Below are positions 36,273-45,283 of a DNA stretch of 64,000 bases, piece by piece. A program made the position numbers and the translations under genes. Position 1 is the stretch's first letter; every line of letters begins with the position of its first letter. Under the pieces are notes generated by a model, which ran no database searches, had not been told where the DNA came from, and saw nothing but the letters and a program-made list of their open reading frames with translations. The stretch covers positions 1,240,001 to 1,304,000 of the forward strand of contig NZ_JAFBCN010000001.1 of assembly GCF_016907755.1 (NCBI RefSeq). Reading direction: 5' to 3'. The stretch is from Cellulosimicrobium cellulans (lineage in GTDB: Bacteria; Actinomycetota; Actinomycetes; Actinomycetales; Cellulomonadaceae).

Positions 36273-36387
36273 GCGGTGGGGGTGGGCTCGGTGCTCGGGG
36301 CTGCGGCGCCGTCACCGTGGCCTGCCGGGCGTGGGTCTGTGGAGCGCCGCTTTGACGCCCTTTCGCATCCGAGCCCACCCCCACCGC
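36273..36387. repeat. 19-bp inverted repeat with long loop
   Basis: Arms 36273-36291 and 36369-36387 (GCGGTGGGGGTGGGCTCGG and its complement) are perfect, with a 77-base loop. CGAGGTAGAG motifs flank it at 36228 and about 36403. It lies after topA and next to repeat copy B, and has the same layout as the other elements. Confidence 0.7.
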
Positions 36388-36429
36388 TCGGCCGTCGCCG
36401 TGCCGAGGTAGAGGCCTGGTCCGCCGAGG

Positions 36430-36740
36430 TGGAACCACGGTCGCCGAGGTAGAGCCCTGGTCATGCCCGACGACGGGTGGGTCGCCTCTCAGGTCGGGTC
36501 CCCGCGGACCGGGGTGTGACGGTGAACCGACGCCGCGGGCGGTCGCCCGACGTGAGCGCCGACCAGGGTGAGGCGAAGCCGGGTCGGGGTGGGTGGTGGT
36601 GCCGCGTCGTGGCGGGCCTGGCGGGAGCCGCGAGGAACGAGCGGCGGATGGTAGACGCGGCACCACCACCCACCCCGACCACCCAGGGCGACCACACGCC
36701 GTCGGGCATGACCACGGCTCTACCTCGCGGGGCGGACGCG
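36430..36740. repeat. Intergenic inverted-repeat element, copy B (inverse of copy A)
   Basis: Reverse complement of this region matches 14511-14860 closely. It contains a perfect 27-bp inverted repeat (36582-36608 with 36654-36680) with a 45-base loop that holds CGAGGAACGAGCGGCGGATGG. CGAGGTAGAGCC motifs lie at both ends (about 36446 on the plus strand and 36715-36728 on the minus strand). It occupies the gap between topA and the MarR gene and reads as no conserved protein. Confidence 0.8.
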
Positions 36741-36761
36741 GCTTGGCACGATAGATGAGTG

Positions 36762-36773
36762 CTGTTATAACAG
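36762..36773. promoter_or_regulatory. MarR operator overlapping a -10 box
   Basis: CTGTTATAACAG is a perfect 12-base palindrome ending four bases before the MarR GTG. TATAAC inside it is a good -10 hexamer, which would put transcription start at or next to the GTG, so the mRNA is probably leaderless and repressed by its own product. Confidence 0.55.
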
Positions 36774-36777
36774 TGCT

Positions 36778-37323
36778 GTGACATCAATCGACCCCACCAC
36801 GGTTCCCGGGCGTTGGGACGCGTTGCACGCGCTGCTGCGGCGGCTCGACGACGAGATCGGCACGGTCTACACCGACCGTGGCATCGAGGGCGTGCGGTCG
36901 CGGTTCGTGTACCCGCTGATCCGGCTCTCGCACACCGGCCCGCTCACCATCCGTGAGCTCGCGGTGTCGCTCGGGCGGACGCACTCGGCGATGAGCCAGA
37001 CCGTGACGGCCATGCGGCGTGAGGGCCTGGTCGAGACCGAGGCGGGCGAGGACGCCCGCACGCGCCGCGTGGCGCTCACGGAGAAGGCTCGCGCGCTCGT
37101 CCCGCTCCTGGAGGCGGAGTGGCGCGCGACCGAGGAGTCCGTCGCCGAGATCGACGACGAGCTGCCCCATGCCCTGAGCGCGGTCGTCGTCGAGCTCGAG
37201 CGCGTCCTCGCGCGACGGTCGTTGCGCGAGCGGCTCGTGGAGCGGCTCGACGCGGCGGGCTACCCGCTGCCCGCCGAGCCCACCGGTCCGGACCCCGAGG
37301 CCGCCCCGCCCGAGGGCCGCTGA
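36778..37323 (+). CDS. MarR family transcriptional regulator
   Basis: Regulator of 181 residues with a winged HTH: IRELAVSLGRTHSAMSQTVTAMRREGLVETEAGEDARTRRVALT contains the recognition helix and the wing (DARTRR). The start is the GTG at 36778, with no Shine-Dalgarno and a palindrome over the presumed -10 box. The downstream MFS gene starts two bases after its stop, so the two form an operon, the classical layout of a MarR repressor with its drug exporter. The inducer is unknown. Confidence 0.9.
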   Translation: MTSIDPTTVPGRWDALHALLRRLDDEIGTVYTDRGIEGVRSRFVYPLIRLSHTGPLTIRELAVSLGRTHSAMSQTVTAMRREGLVETEAGEDARTRRVALTEKARALVPLLEAEWRATEESVAEIDDELPHALSAVVVELERVLARRSLRERLVERLDAAGYPLPAEPTGPDPEAAPPEGR

Positions 37324-37324
37324 G

Positions 37325-38683
37325 GTGCGCCGCCACGTCCTCGACCTCCGCCCCCTGCGCTCCAGCCGTTCGTACCGCGACCTGTGGGCGGGCTCGGCCG
37401 TCGGTGGGCTCGGGTTCCAGGTCGCGAGCGTCGCCGTGCTGCTCCAGGTGTGGGAGCTCACGCACAGCCCGCTGTGGACGGGCACGATCGGCCTGGCTAC
37501 CGCCGTCCCGCTCCTGACGCTCGGGCTCGTCGGCGGTCACCTCGCCGACGTCCACGACCGGCGCACGATCATGCGGCTCGCCGCGGCCGGGCAGGTGCTG
37601 GCCGCGGCGGGGCTCGCCGCGCAGGCCCTCGCGGGCAACCGGTCCGTGTGGCTGCTCCTCGGCCTCGTGAGCCTCGGGGCGGCGTGCAACGCGCTGGGCT
37701 CACCGGCCCGGCGGACCGTGCCGCCGCGTCTCCTCCCGCCCGACCAGGTGGCCGCCGGGCTCGCGCTGCAGAACCTCGCGTTCCAGGTCTCGATGCTCGT
37801 CGGCCCGGCGCTCGCCGGCCTGGTGGTCGCGCACTGGGACCTCCCGGCGGCGTACGGGCTCCAGGCCGCGGCGGCGCTCGTCGCGCTGCTCGGGCTCGTG
37901 CGTCTCCCGCCGCTGCCCCCGGGTGGCTCGCCGGGCCCGTCCGCCAAGGTGGCCGCGGTCGTGCCCGCGGTGGCGCCCACCGAGGACCGTGCGGTGGGGG
38001 CGGATGCTCCGGCCGAGCCGACGGCGGCGGGTGCGCCGGCCGCCGGACGCGCGCCGCGCCGTCGGGCCGCCGCGGGCGGGTGGTCGATCGTGTGGCGCAG
38101 ACCGACCCTGCGCGGGTCGTTCGCGACCGACGTCGCGGCGACGGTGCTCGCGATGCCGATCTCGCTCTTCCCGCTCGTGAACGAGCTCCGGTTCGACGGC
38201 GACCCGCGCACCCTCGGGCTGTTCCTCTCGGCCGTCGCGGTGGGCGGGATCGGGGCGGGCCTGTTCTCGGGTGCGGTGACCCGGGCGCCGCGGGCCGGAG
38301 CGCTCCAGCTCGCCGCCGCGGCGACGTGGGGCGTCGCGCTCGCCGGGTTCGGCCTCGCGGGCCCGTTGTGGCTCGCGCTGGGCTGCCTCGCTGTGGCGGG
38401 TGCCGCTGACACGGTGAGCGTGGTGACCCGCGGCGCGCTCGTCCAGCTCGAGACGCCGGACGAGTTCCGGGGGCGCGTGTCGTCGGTCGAGCACGTCGTG
38501 GGCGTCGCGGGGCCGGAGGTCGGCAACTTCCGCGGCGGAGTGCTCGCGTCGCTCACCTCCGCCCCTGTCGCGCTGGCGGTGGGCGGCCTGGCGGCGAGCG
38601 CCGTCGTCGGCCTGGTCGCCTGGCGCAACGCCCCGCTCCGCCGCTACCGCACCCCGACCCCCGAGCCGATCCCCGTCCGTTGA
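37325..38683 (+). CDS. MFS transporter (enterobactin-exporter/multidrug type)
   Basis: Membrane exporter of 452 residues with about 12 hydrophobic segments in two halves joined by a charged Ala/Pro-rich loop (about 198-250). The motif GHLADVHDRRTIMRL after the second helix is the MFS loop 2-3 signature. The opening SRSYRDLWAGSAVGGLGFQV fits the group that includes enterobactin exporters and macrolide pumps. GTG at 37325, translationally close to the MarR gene. Expected to export a toxic compound or siderophore; the substrate cannot be read from sequence. Confidence 0.88.
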   Translation: MRRHVLDLRPLRSSRSYRDLWAGSAVGGLGFQVASVAVLLQVWELTHSPLWTGTIGLATAVPLLTLGLVGGHLADVHDRRTIMRLAAAGQVLAAAGLAAQALAGNRSVWLLLGLVSLGAACNALGSPARRTVPPRLLPPDQVAAGLALQNLAFQVSMLVGPALAGLVVAHWDLPAAYGLQAAAALVALLGLVRLPPLPPGGSPGPSAKVAAVVPAVAPTEDRAVGADAPAEPTAAGAPAAGRAPRRRAAAGGWSIVWRRPTLRGSFATDVAATVLAMPISLFPLVNELRFDGDPRTLGLFLSAVAVGGIGAGLFSGAVTRAPRAGALQLAAAATWGVALAGFGLAGPLWLALGCLAVAGAADTVSVVTRGALVQLETPDEFRGRVSSVEHVVGVAGPEVGNFRGGVLASLTSAPVALAVGGLAASAVVGLVAWRNAPLRRYRTPTPEPIPVR

Positions 38684-38737
38684 GTGCTGGGTATGTGTCG
38701 TCCTGACGGCACCGGGACGACGACTGTCCAGCGCTCA
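38681..38737. terminator. Bidirectional compound hairpin
   Basis: TGAGTGCTGG (38681-38690) pairs with CCAGCGCTCA (38728-38737) with one G-T pair, enclosing an inner stem GTCGTCC/GGACGAC (38697-38703 with 38715-38721). It sits at the convergent ends of the MFS and permease genes. Confidence 0.65.
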
Positions 38738-38753
38738 GCGGGCGCCGGGGTGG

Positions 38754-41408
38754 TCAGTCGATCGTGACCGCGTCGAGGACGGGGAGGCGGGCGGCGCGGA
38801 TCGCGGGCCAGACGCTCGCGACGAGGCCGATCACGACGGCGACGCCGAGGATCGCGAGGACCTGACCCCACGGGACGGCGAGCGTGCTCAGGCCCTCGTC
38901 GGCCAGGACGCCGGGCAGCGCGGCGCCGATCCCGATGCCCGTGGCGACGCCCAGCACCGTCCCGTAGACCGCGGTGAGCACCGACTCGATCGCGATCACG
39001 CCGGCCAGCTGCAGCCGCCCGAGCCCGACGGCGCGCAGCAGCCCGATCTCGCGCGTGCGCTCGATGATCGACAGCGCGAGCGTGTTGACGATCCCGAGCA
39101 GCGCGATGACGATCGACAGCGCGAGCAGCGCGTAGAGGATCACGAGCACCTGGTTCACCTGGTCGGCGAACGCAGAGGCCGTGTCCTCGCGGTCGAGGAC
39201 CGTGACGACGAGGAACGGCTCGACGGCGGTCGTCAGCGCCGCGCGCAGCTCGTCCACCTGGGCCGCGCTCGCCCCGTCCGCGGCCGATACGTAGACGATC
39301 CGGACGCTCGCCTGCGCGGCCGGCACGACGGCGTCGAACACGTCGTCGCGCACGAGGATCCCCGTCCCGACGAGCTGGCTGTCGATCACCGCGCCCACGC
39401 GCACCTCGACCGCGGCGTCCCCCTCGCCCAGGCGCAGGGCGTCGCCCACCTCCCAGCCGCGCTCGCGCGCGGTGCGCCGGTGCACGACGGCGTCCCCCGC
39501 CTCGAGCGTCGCTGTCGGGTCTCCCGCGAGCGCCACGGGGTCGAGCGCGGTGTCGAAGAAGCCCGCCGGCACGCCGGCCACGTCCGTCCCGCGCGCCTCC
39601 CCGGCGCCCGACCCGGACGTCGCGCTCCCGGACGTCTCGACCGTCGCGACGGGCGCGAGCCCGAGGCGCACGGTGTCGACGACCGCGGCACCGGGCGTCG
39701 CCGTCACGGCGTCGACCGCGCCGTCGGGGACCACGAGCGTCGCCGAGTCGACGACGAGGTCCGCCCGCACCTCGTTCTCGACGATGCTCCGCACGGACGC
39801 CTGGGTCGAGGCGGCGATGACGCCCGTGACGGACACGAGCGCCATGCCGATGAGCAGGGCGCCCGCGGTGCTCGCGGTGCGGCGCGGGTTGCGCGTGACG
39901 TTGCCGCGCGCGAGGCGGCCGAGCGGCCGCAGCGCGACGACGAGCGGCCACGCGAGCACGGTGAGCACGCCGCGCGCGACGGCCGGGGAGCCGACGAGCA
40001 CCCCGACGAGCACGAGCCCCGCGCCGACGCCGAGCAGCACGCGCGGGCTCAGGTCGTCGACCCACGCCCACCCGGTCGGGGCGTCGGCGACCGCGGACCC
40101 GAGGAACGCGGCGAGCCACAGCACCCCGGCGCCCGCCGCGACGAGCACGACCCCGCCGACGGCCCGGACGCCGGTCCCGCGGTCCGGGGCGACGTCGTCG
40201 CGCATCGCCTGGACGGGAGGGATCGCCGCGGCGCGTCGCGCGGGCAGGACCGCGGCGAGCAGGCTGACGACCGCCCCGAGCCCGACCGCCGCGACGACCT
40301 GCGGTGCGCCGAGCGGCACGCGGCCGGAGAACTCCATGCCGGCCAGGGCGAGCCCCCACCGGATGACGCGCACGAGCCCCGCGCCGGCAAGGACGCCGAG
40401 CCCGCCGCCGACGAGCCCGACGACGAACGCCTGCACGAGCACGGACGTGAACACCTGACCGGGTGACGCGCCGAGCGCGCGCAGGAGCGCGAGCTCGCGC
40501 AGCCGCTCGCGCACCGACATGGCGAACGTGTTCGCGATGATGAACGCCCCGACGAACAGCGCGATCGCCGCGAACACGAGCAGGAACGTCTCGACGAAGC
40601 CGAGCACCTCCTCGACGGCCTCGCTCGCCTCGGCGCGCGCCTGCTCGCCCGTCACGGCCTCGGCGCCGTCGGGCAGCACGTCCCCGACGCGCTGCGCGAG
40701 CGCGTCCTCGTCGACGTCCTGTGATGAGCGAGACGACCAGACCGAGAGCTGCGGCACCATGCCGTCCGGCGCGAACGCCTCGCGCGCGGTCTCCCCGTCG
40801 ATCCCGACGAGCACCGCGCCCGCCGCGGCGGCCTCGATCCCGAAGACGCCGGACACCGTCACAGGTGTCGGCTCGCCGCCCAGCACGACCGTCGTCGCGT
40901 CTCCGGTCCCCAGCCCGGCCGTCTCCGCCGCGCTCTGCTCGAGCACGATCTCGCCCGGACCCGGCCACGCACCGTCGAGCAGGGTGAGGCTCGGGTCCTC
41001 GGGGTCGATCGAGAACGCGGTGCTGGGCGGTCCCGTCGTCACGACGGCGGTCCCGTCGGCGGCGACGAGCACGACCGGCCCGGAGACGTCCGGCACGGCG
41101 CGCGCGACGCCGTCGACCGCCTCGACGTCCGCGGCGAGGTCCGCCGGGACGAGCGTGCGGTCGCCCGCGAACCCGTTCCCGCCGTTCCCGCCGCCCGGGC
41201 TGGTCGCGTCCCCGGTGACCTCCTGCGAGCCGCGCACGTAGACGTCGGCGGTGAGGGTCGTCGCGATGATGTCGTCGAACGTGGAGGAGAGCATGCCGCG
41301 GAACGCGAACGTGCCCACGACGAACGCGACGCCCAGCGTCACGGCGAGCACCGAGAGCACGAACCGCACGACGTGCGCGCGCACGCCCCGCAGCGCGACG
41401 CGGATCAT
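38754..41408 (-). CDS. ABC exporter permease, MacB/FtsX type (fused, two FtsX domains)
   Basis: Membrane permease of 884 residues. One N-terminal membrane helix (about 15-37), a large outer domain, then three helices of the first FtsX domain (about 285-420), a second helix pair and outer domain, and three C-terminal helices (about 740-875). Signatures are RERLRELALLRALGASPGQV and SIIERTREIGLLRAVGLGRLQL, one per half, each the FtsX-domain motif. The ATG overlaps the ATPase stop (ATGA, 41405-41408). With the ATPase it makes a MacB/LolCDE-like export system for a peptide, lipoprotein or drug. Confidence 0.92.
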   Translation of the reverse strand: MIRVALRGVRAHVVRFVLSVLAVTLGVAFVVGTFAFRGMLSSTFDDIIATTLTADVYVRGSQEVTGDATSPGGGNGGNGFAGDRTLVPADLAADVEAVDGVARAVPDVSGPVVLVAADGTAVVTTGPPSTAFSIDPEDPSLTLLDGAWPGPGEIVLEQSAAETAGLGTGDATTVVLGGEPTPVTVSGVFGIEAAAAGAVLVGIDGETAREAFAPDGMVPQLSVWSSRSSQDVDEDALAQRVGDVLPDGAEAVTGEQARAEASEAVEEVLGFVETFLLVFAAIALFVGAFIIANTFAMSVRERLRELALLRALGASPGQVFTSVLVQAFVVGLVGGGLGVLAGAGLVRVIRWGLALAGMEFSGRVPLGAPQVVAAVGLGAVVSLLAAVLPARRAAAIPPVQAMRDDVAPDRGTGVRAVGGVVLVAAGAGVLWLAAFLGSAVADAPTGWAWVDDLSPRVLLGVGAGLVLVGVLVGSPAVARGVLTVLAWPLVVALRPLGRLARGNVTRNPRRTASTAGALLIGMALVSVTGVIAASTQASVRSIVENEVRADLVVDSATLVVPDGAVDAVTATPGAAVVDTVRLGLAPVATVETSGSATSGSGAGEARGTDVAGVPAGFFDTALDPVALAGDPTATLEAGDAVVHRRTARERGWEVGDALRLGEGDAAVEVRVGAVIDSQLVGTGILVRDDVFDAVVPAAQASVRIVYVSAADGASAAQVDELRAALTTAVEPFLVVTVLDREDTASAFADQVNQVLVILYALLALSIVIALLGIVNTLALSIIERTREIGLLRAVGLGRLQLAGVIAIESVLTAVYGTVLGVATGIGIGAALPGVLADEGLSTLAVPWGQVLAILGVAVVIGLVASVWPAIRAARLPVLDAVTID

Positions 41409-42271
41409 GCCGGGTCGACCGGCGCGGCGTGGCGCCCGGCCGGAGCCACGGACGCGCCGCCCGCGGTTCCGGTCGGCCCGGCGGGCGGGGCGTCGTCGCC
41501 CGCGGCGAGCGCGAGGGCGTCGAGGATGTCCTGCTGCGACGGGTCGTGCAGCTCGCCCGCGAGGCGGCCGTCGGCGAGGAACACGACGCGGTGCGCGTAC
41601 GACGCCGCGCGCGGGTCGTGCGTGACCATGACGACGGTCTGGTCGAGCTCGTCGACGGACCGCCGGAGGAACGCGAGCACCTCGCCCGCGGACCGGGAGT
41701 CGAGGTTGCCGGTCGGCTCGTCGGCGAACACGATCGACGGCCGCGAGACGAGCGCCCGCGCGCACGCGACGCGCTGCTGCTGCCCGCCGGACAGCTCGGA
41801 CGGGCGGTGGTGCAGGCGGTCGCGCAGCCCGACCGAGTCGACGACCTCGTCGAACCAGGCCCGGTCCACGTGCGTGCGCGCGATGTCGAGCGGGAGCGTG
41901 ATGTTCTCCGCCGCGGTGAGCGTGGGGACGAGGTTGTACGCCTGGAAGACGAACCCGACGCGCGTGCGGCGCAGCGCCGTGAGGCGCCGCTGCGACATCC
42001 GGCTGATCTCCTGCCCGTCGATCACGACGCTCCCGGAGGTCGGCGAGTCCAGGCCCGCCAGGCAGTGCATGAGCGTCGACTTGCCCGAGCCGGACGGCCC
42101 CATGATCGCGGTGAGCCGCCCGCGCGCGAAGTCGACGTCGACGCCGTCGAGCGCGCGCACCGCCGTCGGACCGGACCCGTAGACCTTGACGAGGTCGCGC
42201 GCGCTCGCGCGCGCCTCGGGCACGTCCGGGGTGTCGGTCGGCGCGTCGGTCCGGGGCGCGGGGGACGTCAT
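41405..42271 (-). CDS. ABC exporter ATPase, MacB/LolD type
   Basis: ATPase of 288 residues. Walker A GPSGSGKST near 56-64, Q-loop VFQAYNLVP, signature LSGGQQQR, Walker B IVFADEPTGNLD, H-loop VTHDP. The HCLAGLD and PTGNLDS stretches are typical of the LolD/MacB group. The ATG at 42271 is preferred because GGGG stands a few bases before it; an ATG at 42280 is also in frame. The C-terminal 40 residues are Ala/Pro-rich. Coupled to the permease by a four-base overlap. Divergent from the dehydrogenase gene. Confidence 0.94.
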   Translation of the reverse strand: MTSPAPRTDAPTDTPDVPEARASARDLVKVYGSGPTAVRALDGVDVDFARGRLTAIMGPSGSGKSTLMHCLAGLDSPTSGSVVIDGQEISRMSQRRLTALRRTRVGFVFQAYNLVPTLTAAENITLPLDIARTHVDRAWFDEVVDSVGLRDRLHHRPSELSGGQQQRVACARALVSRPSIVFADEPTGNLDSRSAGEVLAFLRRSVDELDQTVVMVTHDPRAASYAHRVVFLADGRLAGELHDPSQQDILDALALAAGDDAPPAGPTGTAGGASVAPAGRHAAPVDPA

Positions 42272-42408
42272 GGTCCCCATCGTGGCGCGACGGGGAGCGC
42301 GCCGCACCACCCGCGCGGGGGAGATGCCGTCCCGCGGCGCAGGACGTCGCCCCGACGTGCCGTGGACACCGCGCCGTGGGAGCGATCCCACCGGGATAGC
42401 GTGGGGCC

Positions 42409-43491
42409 ATGAGCATCGACGCCCAGGCGGCTGCCGAGAACTCGGCACAGCTCGCCGTCCACCCTGTCCCCGACCTCTCCGCCGACGTCACCGGCACGGT
42501 CCTCGACCCGCGCAGCGCGCCGCCGATCCGCTGGGGCATCCTCGGGGCGGGCGGGATCGCGTCGTCGTTCGCGGAGGCGGTGCGCCTGCACACGCAGGGT
42601 CGCGTCGCCTCGGTCGGCTCGCGCGACCGCGTGCGCGCGGAGCGCTTCGCCACCGCGCACGGCGTCCCGACGACGCACCACGGCTACGAGGAGCTCGTGG
42701 AGGACCCGCAGGTCGACGTCGTGTACGTCGCGACGCCGCACTCCCACCACCGCGAGCACGCGCTGCTCGCCATCGCCGCGGGCAAGCACGTGCTCGTCGA
42801 GAAGGCGTTCACGCGCAACGAGGCCGAGGCGGTCGAGGTGCTCGACGCCGCGCGCGAGGCGGGCGTCTTCGTCATGGAGGCCATGTGGACGCGGTTCCTG
42901 CCGCACGTCGCCGCGCTGCGCGGGGTGATCGCGCGCGGGGAGATCGGCGACGTCGTCAACCTCAGCGCCGACCACGGGCAGTGGTTCGCGTTCGACCCGG
43001 AGCACCGGCTCTACGCACCGGAGCTCGCGGGCGGCGCGCTGCTCGACCTGGGCGTGTACCCGGTGTCGTTCGCGCACGACCTGCTGGGCGTGCCGTCCTC
43101 GGTCACCGCGGTGGGCTCGCTCACGGAGACGGGCGTGGACGGGCAGGTGAGCATCACGCTCGGCTACGGCGACACCCAGGCCACGCTGTCGACGACGCTG
43201 TGGTCGCGCACCGCGACGACGGCCGTGATCTCGGGGACCGCGGGGCGCATCGAGGTCGAGGGCGCGTTCTACGCGCCGACGTCGTTCCGCGTGGTCCGGC
43301 ACGACGGCTCGTCCTGGTACTACGACGGCTTCACGGGCGAGGGCAAGCAGTACCAGGCGGCCGAGGTCGCGCGCCGTGTCGCCGCGGGGGAGACGCAGAG
43401 CCCGCGCATGTCGTGGGACTCGACGCTCGAGGTCATGCGGACGCTCGACGAGGTCCGTCGCCAGGTCGGGGTCGTCTACCCCGGGGAATGA
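42409..43491 (+). CDS. Gfo/Idh/MocA family oxidoreductase
   Basis: NAD(P)-dependent dehydrogenase of 360 residues. The nucleotide-binding motif GILGAGGIASSF lies near 43-54, preceded by about 40 extra residues at the N-terminus; YVATPHSHHREHALLA and the EKAFTRN motif (catalytic Lys region, near 138-144) are clear. GGALLDLGVYPV in the second domain is a family signature. Members act on sugars, cyclitols, trans-dihydrodiols or related compounds. ATG at 42409. It stands alone between two minus-strand ABC systems. Substrate unknown. Confidence 0.92.
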   Translation: MSIDAQAAAENSAQLAVHPVPDLSADVTGTVLDPRSAPPIRWGILGAGGIASSFAEAVRLHTQGRVASVGSRDRVRAERFATAHGVPTTHHGYEELVEDPQVDVVYVATPHSHHREHALLAIAAGKHVLVEKAFTRNEAEAVEVLDAAREAGVFVMEAMWTRFLPHVAALRGVIARGEIGDVVNLSADHGQWFAFDPEHRLYAPELAGGALLDLGVYPVSFAHDLLGVPSSVTAVGSLTETGVDGQVSITLGYGDTQATLSTTLWSRTATTAVISGTAGRIEVEGAFYAPTSFRVVRHDGSSWYYDGFTGEGKQYQAAEVARRVAAGETQSPRMSWDSTLEVMRTLDEVRRQVGVVYPGE

Positions 43492-43510
43492 GACCACCCG
43501 ACGCAGGTCG

Positions 43511-44578
43511 TCACCGGTCCTTGAAGTAGCGGAAGAGGTGCTGCTCGCGGACGAGGCAGGCGGCGACCGTCGCCCCGACCACGGCGCACAGGGCGCCGAG
43601 CACCGGGCCGCGGACCACGACGTCGAACACCGCTGTCGGGTCCATCGCCCCGACCCGGGCGACGACCACGCGGAGCCCGACCACGCTCATCGCGGTCCCG
43701 ACCGCCGCCCAGACGACGGTCTCGAGCGACGACGTCGCGAGCTGCGCGGAGCGCGACTGCCCGGCGTGGAGCGCGCCCGCGTGCTCGAGGCGACGTCGTC
43801 GCACGCTCGCGTAGCCGAGGACGAGGCCGAGGACCGCGCACGCCGCGACGGTGTACCGGGTCGGTCGGGCGACGTACGTGGCGTGCGCGTCGTAGGCCGC
43901 ACCGAGGGAACGGTTCACCTGGCCGACGGTGATGGCTTCGGTGCTCTGCGGCTGGACGTCGACGACGCCCCGGAGCAGGTCCTCGACGGCGGGCGTCGTC
44001 GGCCAGGCGGCTGCCCAGCACTCCTCGAACCGGGCGTTCGTCACGGTGGGCCGGAGGACCGCGAAGCCCAGGCGGCCGTCGCGGCCGTCGTCGGGCCACG
44101 CGAACGTGCCGGCGAGCACGAGAGGCCCGTCGTCGGTCTCGAGCGTCGCGCCCCGGGCGAGCCCCAGTCGCTCCGCGAGCTGGTCGGACATCCACACGCC
44201 CTCGGGCAGCGGCGAGCGCACGGCGAGGACGCCCGCCAGGGACGGCGTGACCGCGAACGACTGCAGCGGGCTGGCCGGGGTCGCGGACGGGACGACGGGC
44301 GTCGTCGGGACCAGCGCCCCCGCGTCCTGCACGGAGGTCGACCCACCGAGCGCGTCGCACGCCTGCGGGTCGACCAGGCCCGGTGCGCTCACCGTGCGCA
44401 CGTCGGCGGCCGCGGAGCGGTACCGCGCCGCGTCGTGCTCCATGCCGACGATCGTCGAGGCGTCGAGCGCGGCGAGCGCCCCCGCCGCGACGCCCAGGGC
44501 GAGCGCGAGCCCGACGGCGCGGGTCGTCCCCGTGGCCAGGTTGCGGGCGACCTCGGAGAGGATCGTGGAGAGTCTCAC
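43511..44578 (-). CDS. ABC-type permease of the peptide-export/immunity cassette
   Basis: Membrane protein of 355 residues. One membrane helix near the N-terminus (about 18-40), an outer domain (about 45-235) with two or three cysteines, and three C-terminal helices (about 240-345): the FtsX/MacB half-permease layout. It ends with [14 protein letters not shown]. The GTG at 44578 overlaps the ATPase stop (GTGA, 44575-44578). Last gene of the minus-strand cassette. Its outer domain resembles no family I can name. With the broken upstream ATPase the exporter may not work in this strain unless the frame is restored. Confidence 0.78.
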   Translation of the reverse strand: MRLSTILSEVARNLATGTTRAVGLALALGVAAGALAALDASTIVGMEHDAARYRSAAADVRTVSAPGLVDPQACDALGGSTSVQDAGALVPTTPVVPSATPASPLQSFAVTPSLAGVLAVRSPLPEGVWMSDQLAERLGLARGATLETDDGPLVLAGTFAWPDDGRDGRLGFAVLRPTVTNARFEECWAAAWPTTPAVEDLLRGVVDVQPQSTEAITVGQVNRSLGAAYDAHATYVARPTRYTVAACAVLGLVLGYASVRRRRLEHAGALHAGQSRSAQLATSSLETVVWAAVGTAMSVVGLRVVVARVGAMDPTAVFDVVVRGPVLGALCAVVGATVAACLVREQHLFRYFKDR

Positions 44579-45283
44579 GGCTGTCCCACCACCGGGTCGT
44601 GGACGAGGCGGACCATGTCGACCACGCGGTCGCACGCCGCACGGGTGTCCGGGTCGTGGGTCGCGATCACGACGATCGACCCTCCGGCGGCGATGTTGCC
44701 GAGCGTCGCGTTGACGGTCGCCGCGGTCCGGGTGTCGAGCTGCGCGGTCGGCTCGTCGACGAGCAGCAGGTCCGGGGCGGTGCAGACCGCGCGCGCGAGC
44801 ATGAGCCGCTGCGCCTCGCCGCCCGAGAGCGCGGAGAACGGCCGGTCGGCGGCGTGCTCCAGGTCGAACATCCGCAGCACCCCGAGCGCCTCGGCCGATG
44901 CCGCTCGGCGGGTCTGGCCGCGGGCGACGAGGGGGAAGGCCACGTGGTCGAGCGCCGACCGTCGGGGGGACGCCGTACGGGTTCTGGAACACCCAGCCCG
45001 TCCGTTCGATCCCGGTCTTCGTGAGGGTGCCCGCCGTCGGGGTCTCCCAGCCGGCGAGGATCGACAGGAGCGTCGACTTCCCGCAGCCCGAGGGGCCGCA
45101 CAGGCCGACGACCTCGCCCGGAGAGAGGCGGAGGTCGAGGTCCTCGAACAGCATCGGCGTGCCCGGGAACCTGTGCCCCAGGCCTTCGACGCGCACCTCC
45201 CGCGCGCGGCGGCCGGCCGGGGGCTCAGCATCGGGCCGGGCGTCGGGCCCGACGCCCGGTCGTGTGCTGTGCGTCGCGCTCAT
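44575..45283 (-). pseudogene. ABC ATPase of the cassette, broken by a +1 frameshift
   Basis: The first part, from the ATG at 45283, reads Walker [10 protein letters not shown] and then [10 protein letters not shown]. The continuation [14 protein letters not shown], signature [11 protein letters not shown], Walker [13 protein letters not shown] and ATHDPDTR are in another frame, ending at 44575. The switch falls at a run of six G on the plus strand (44964-44969); with five, the protein would read [11 protein letters not shown] without a break, about 235 residues, normal for an ABC ATPase. So one extra base in a homopolymer splits an otherwise intact gene. It may be a true mutation, a phase switch or a sequencing error. 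Confidence 0.85.
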
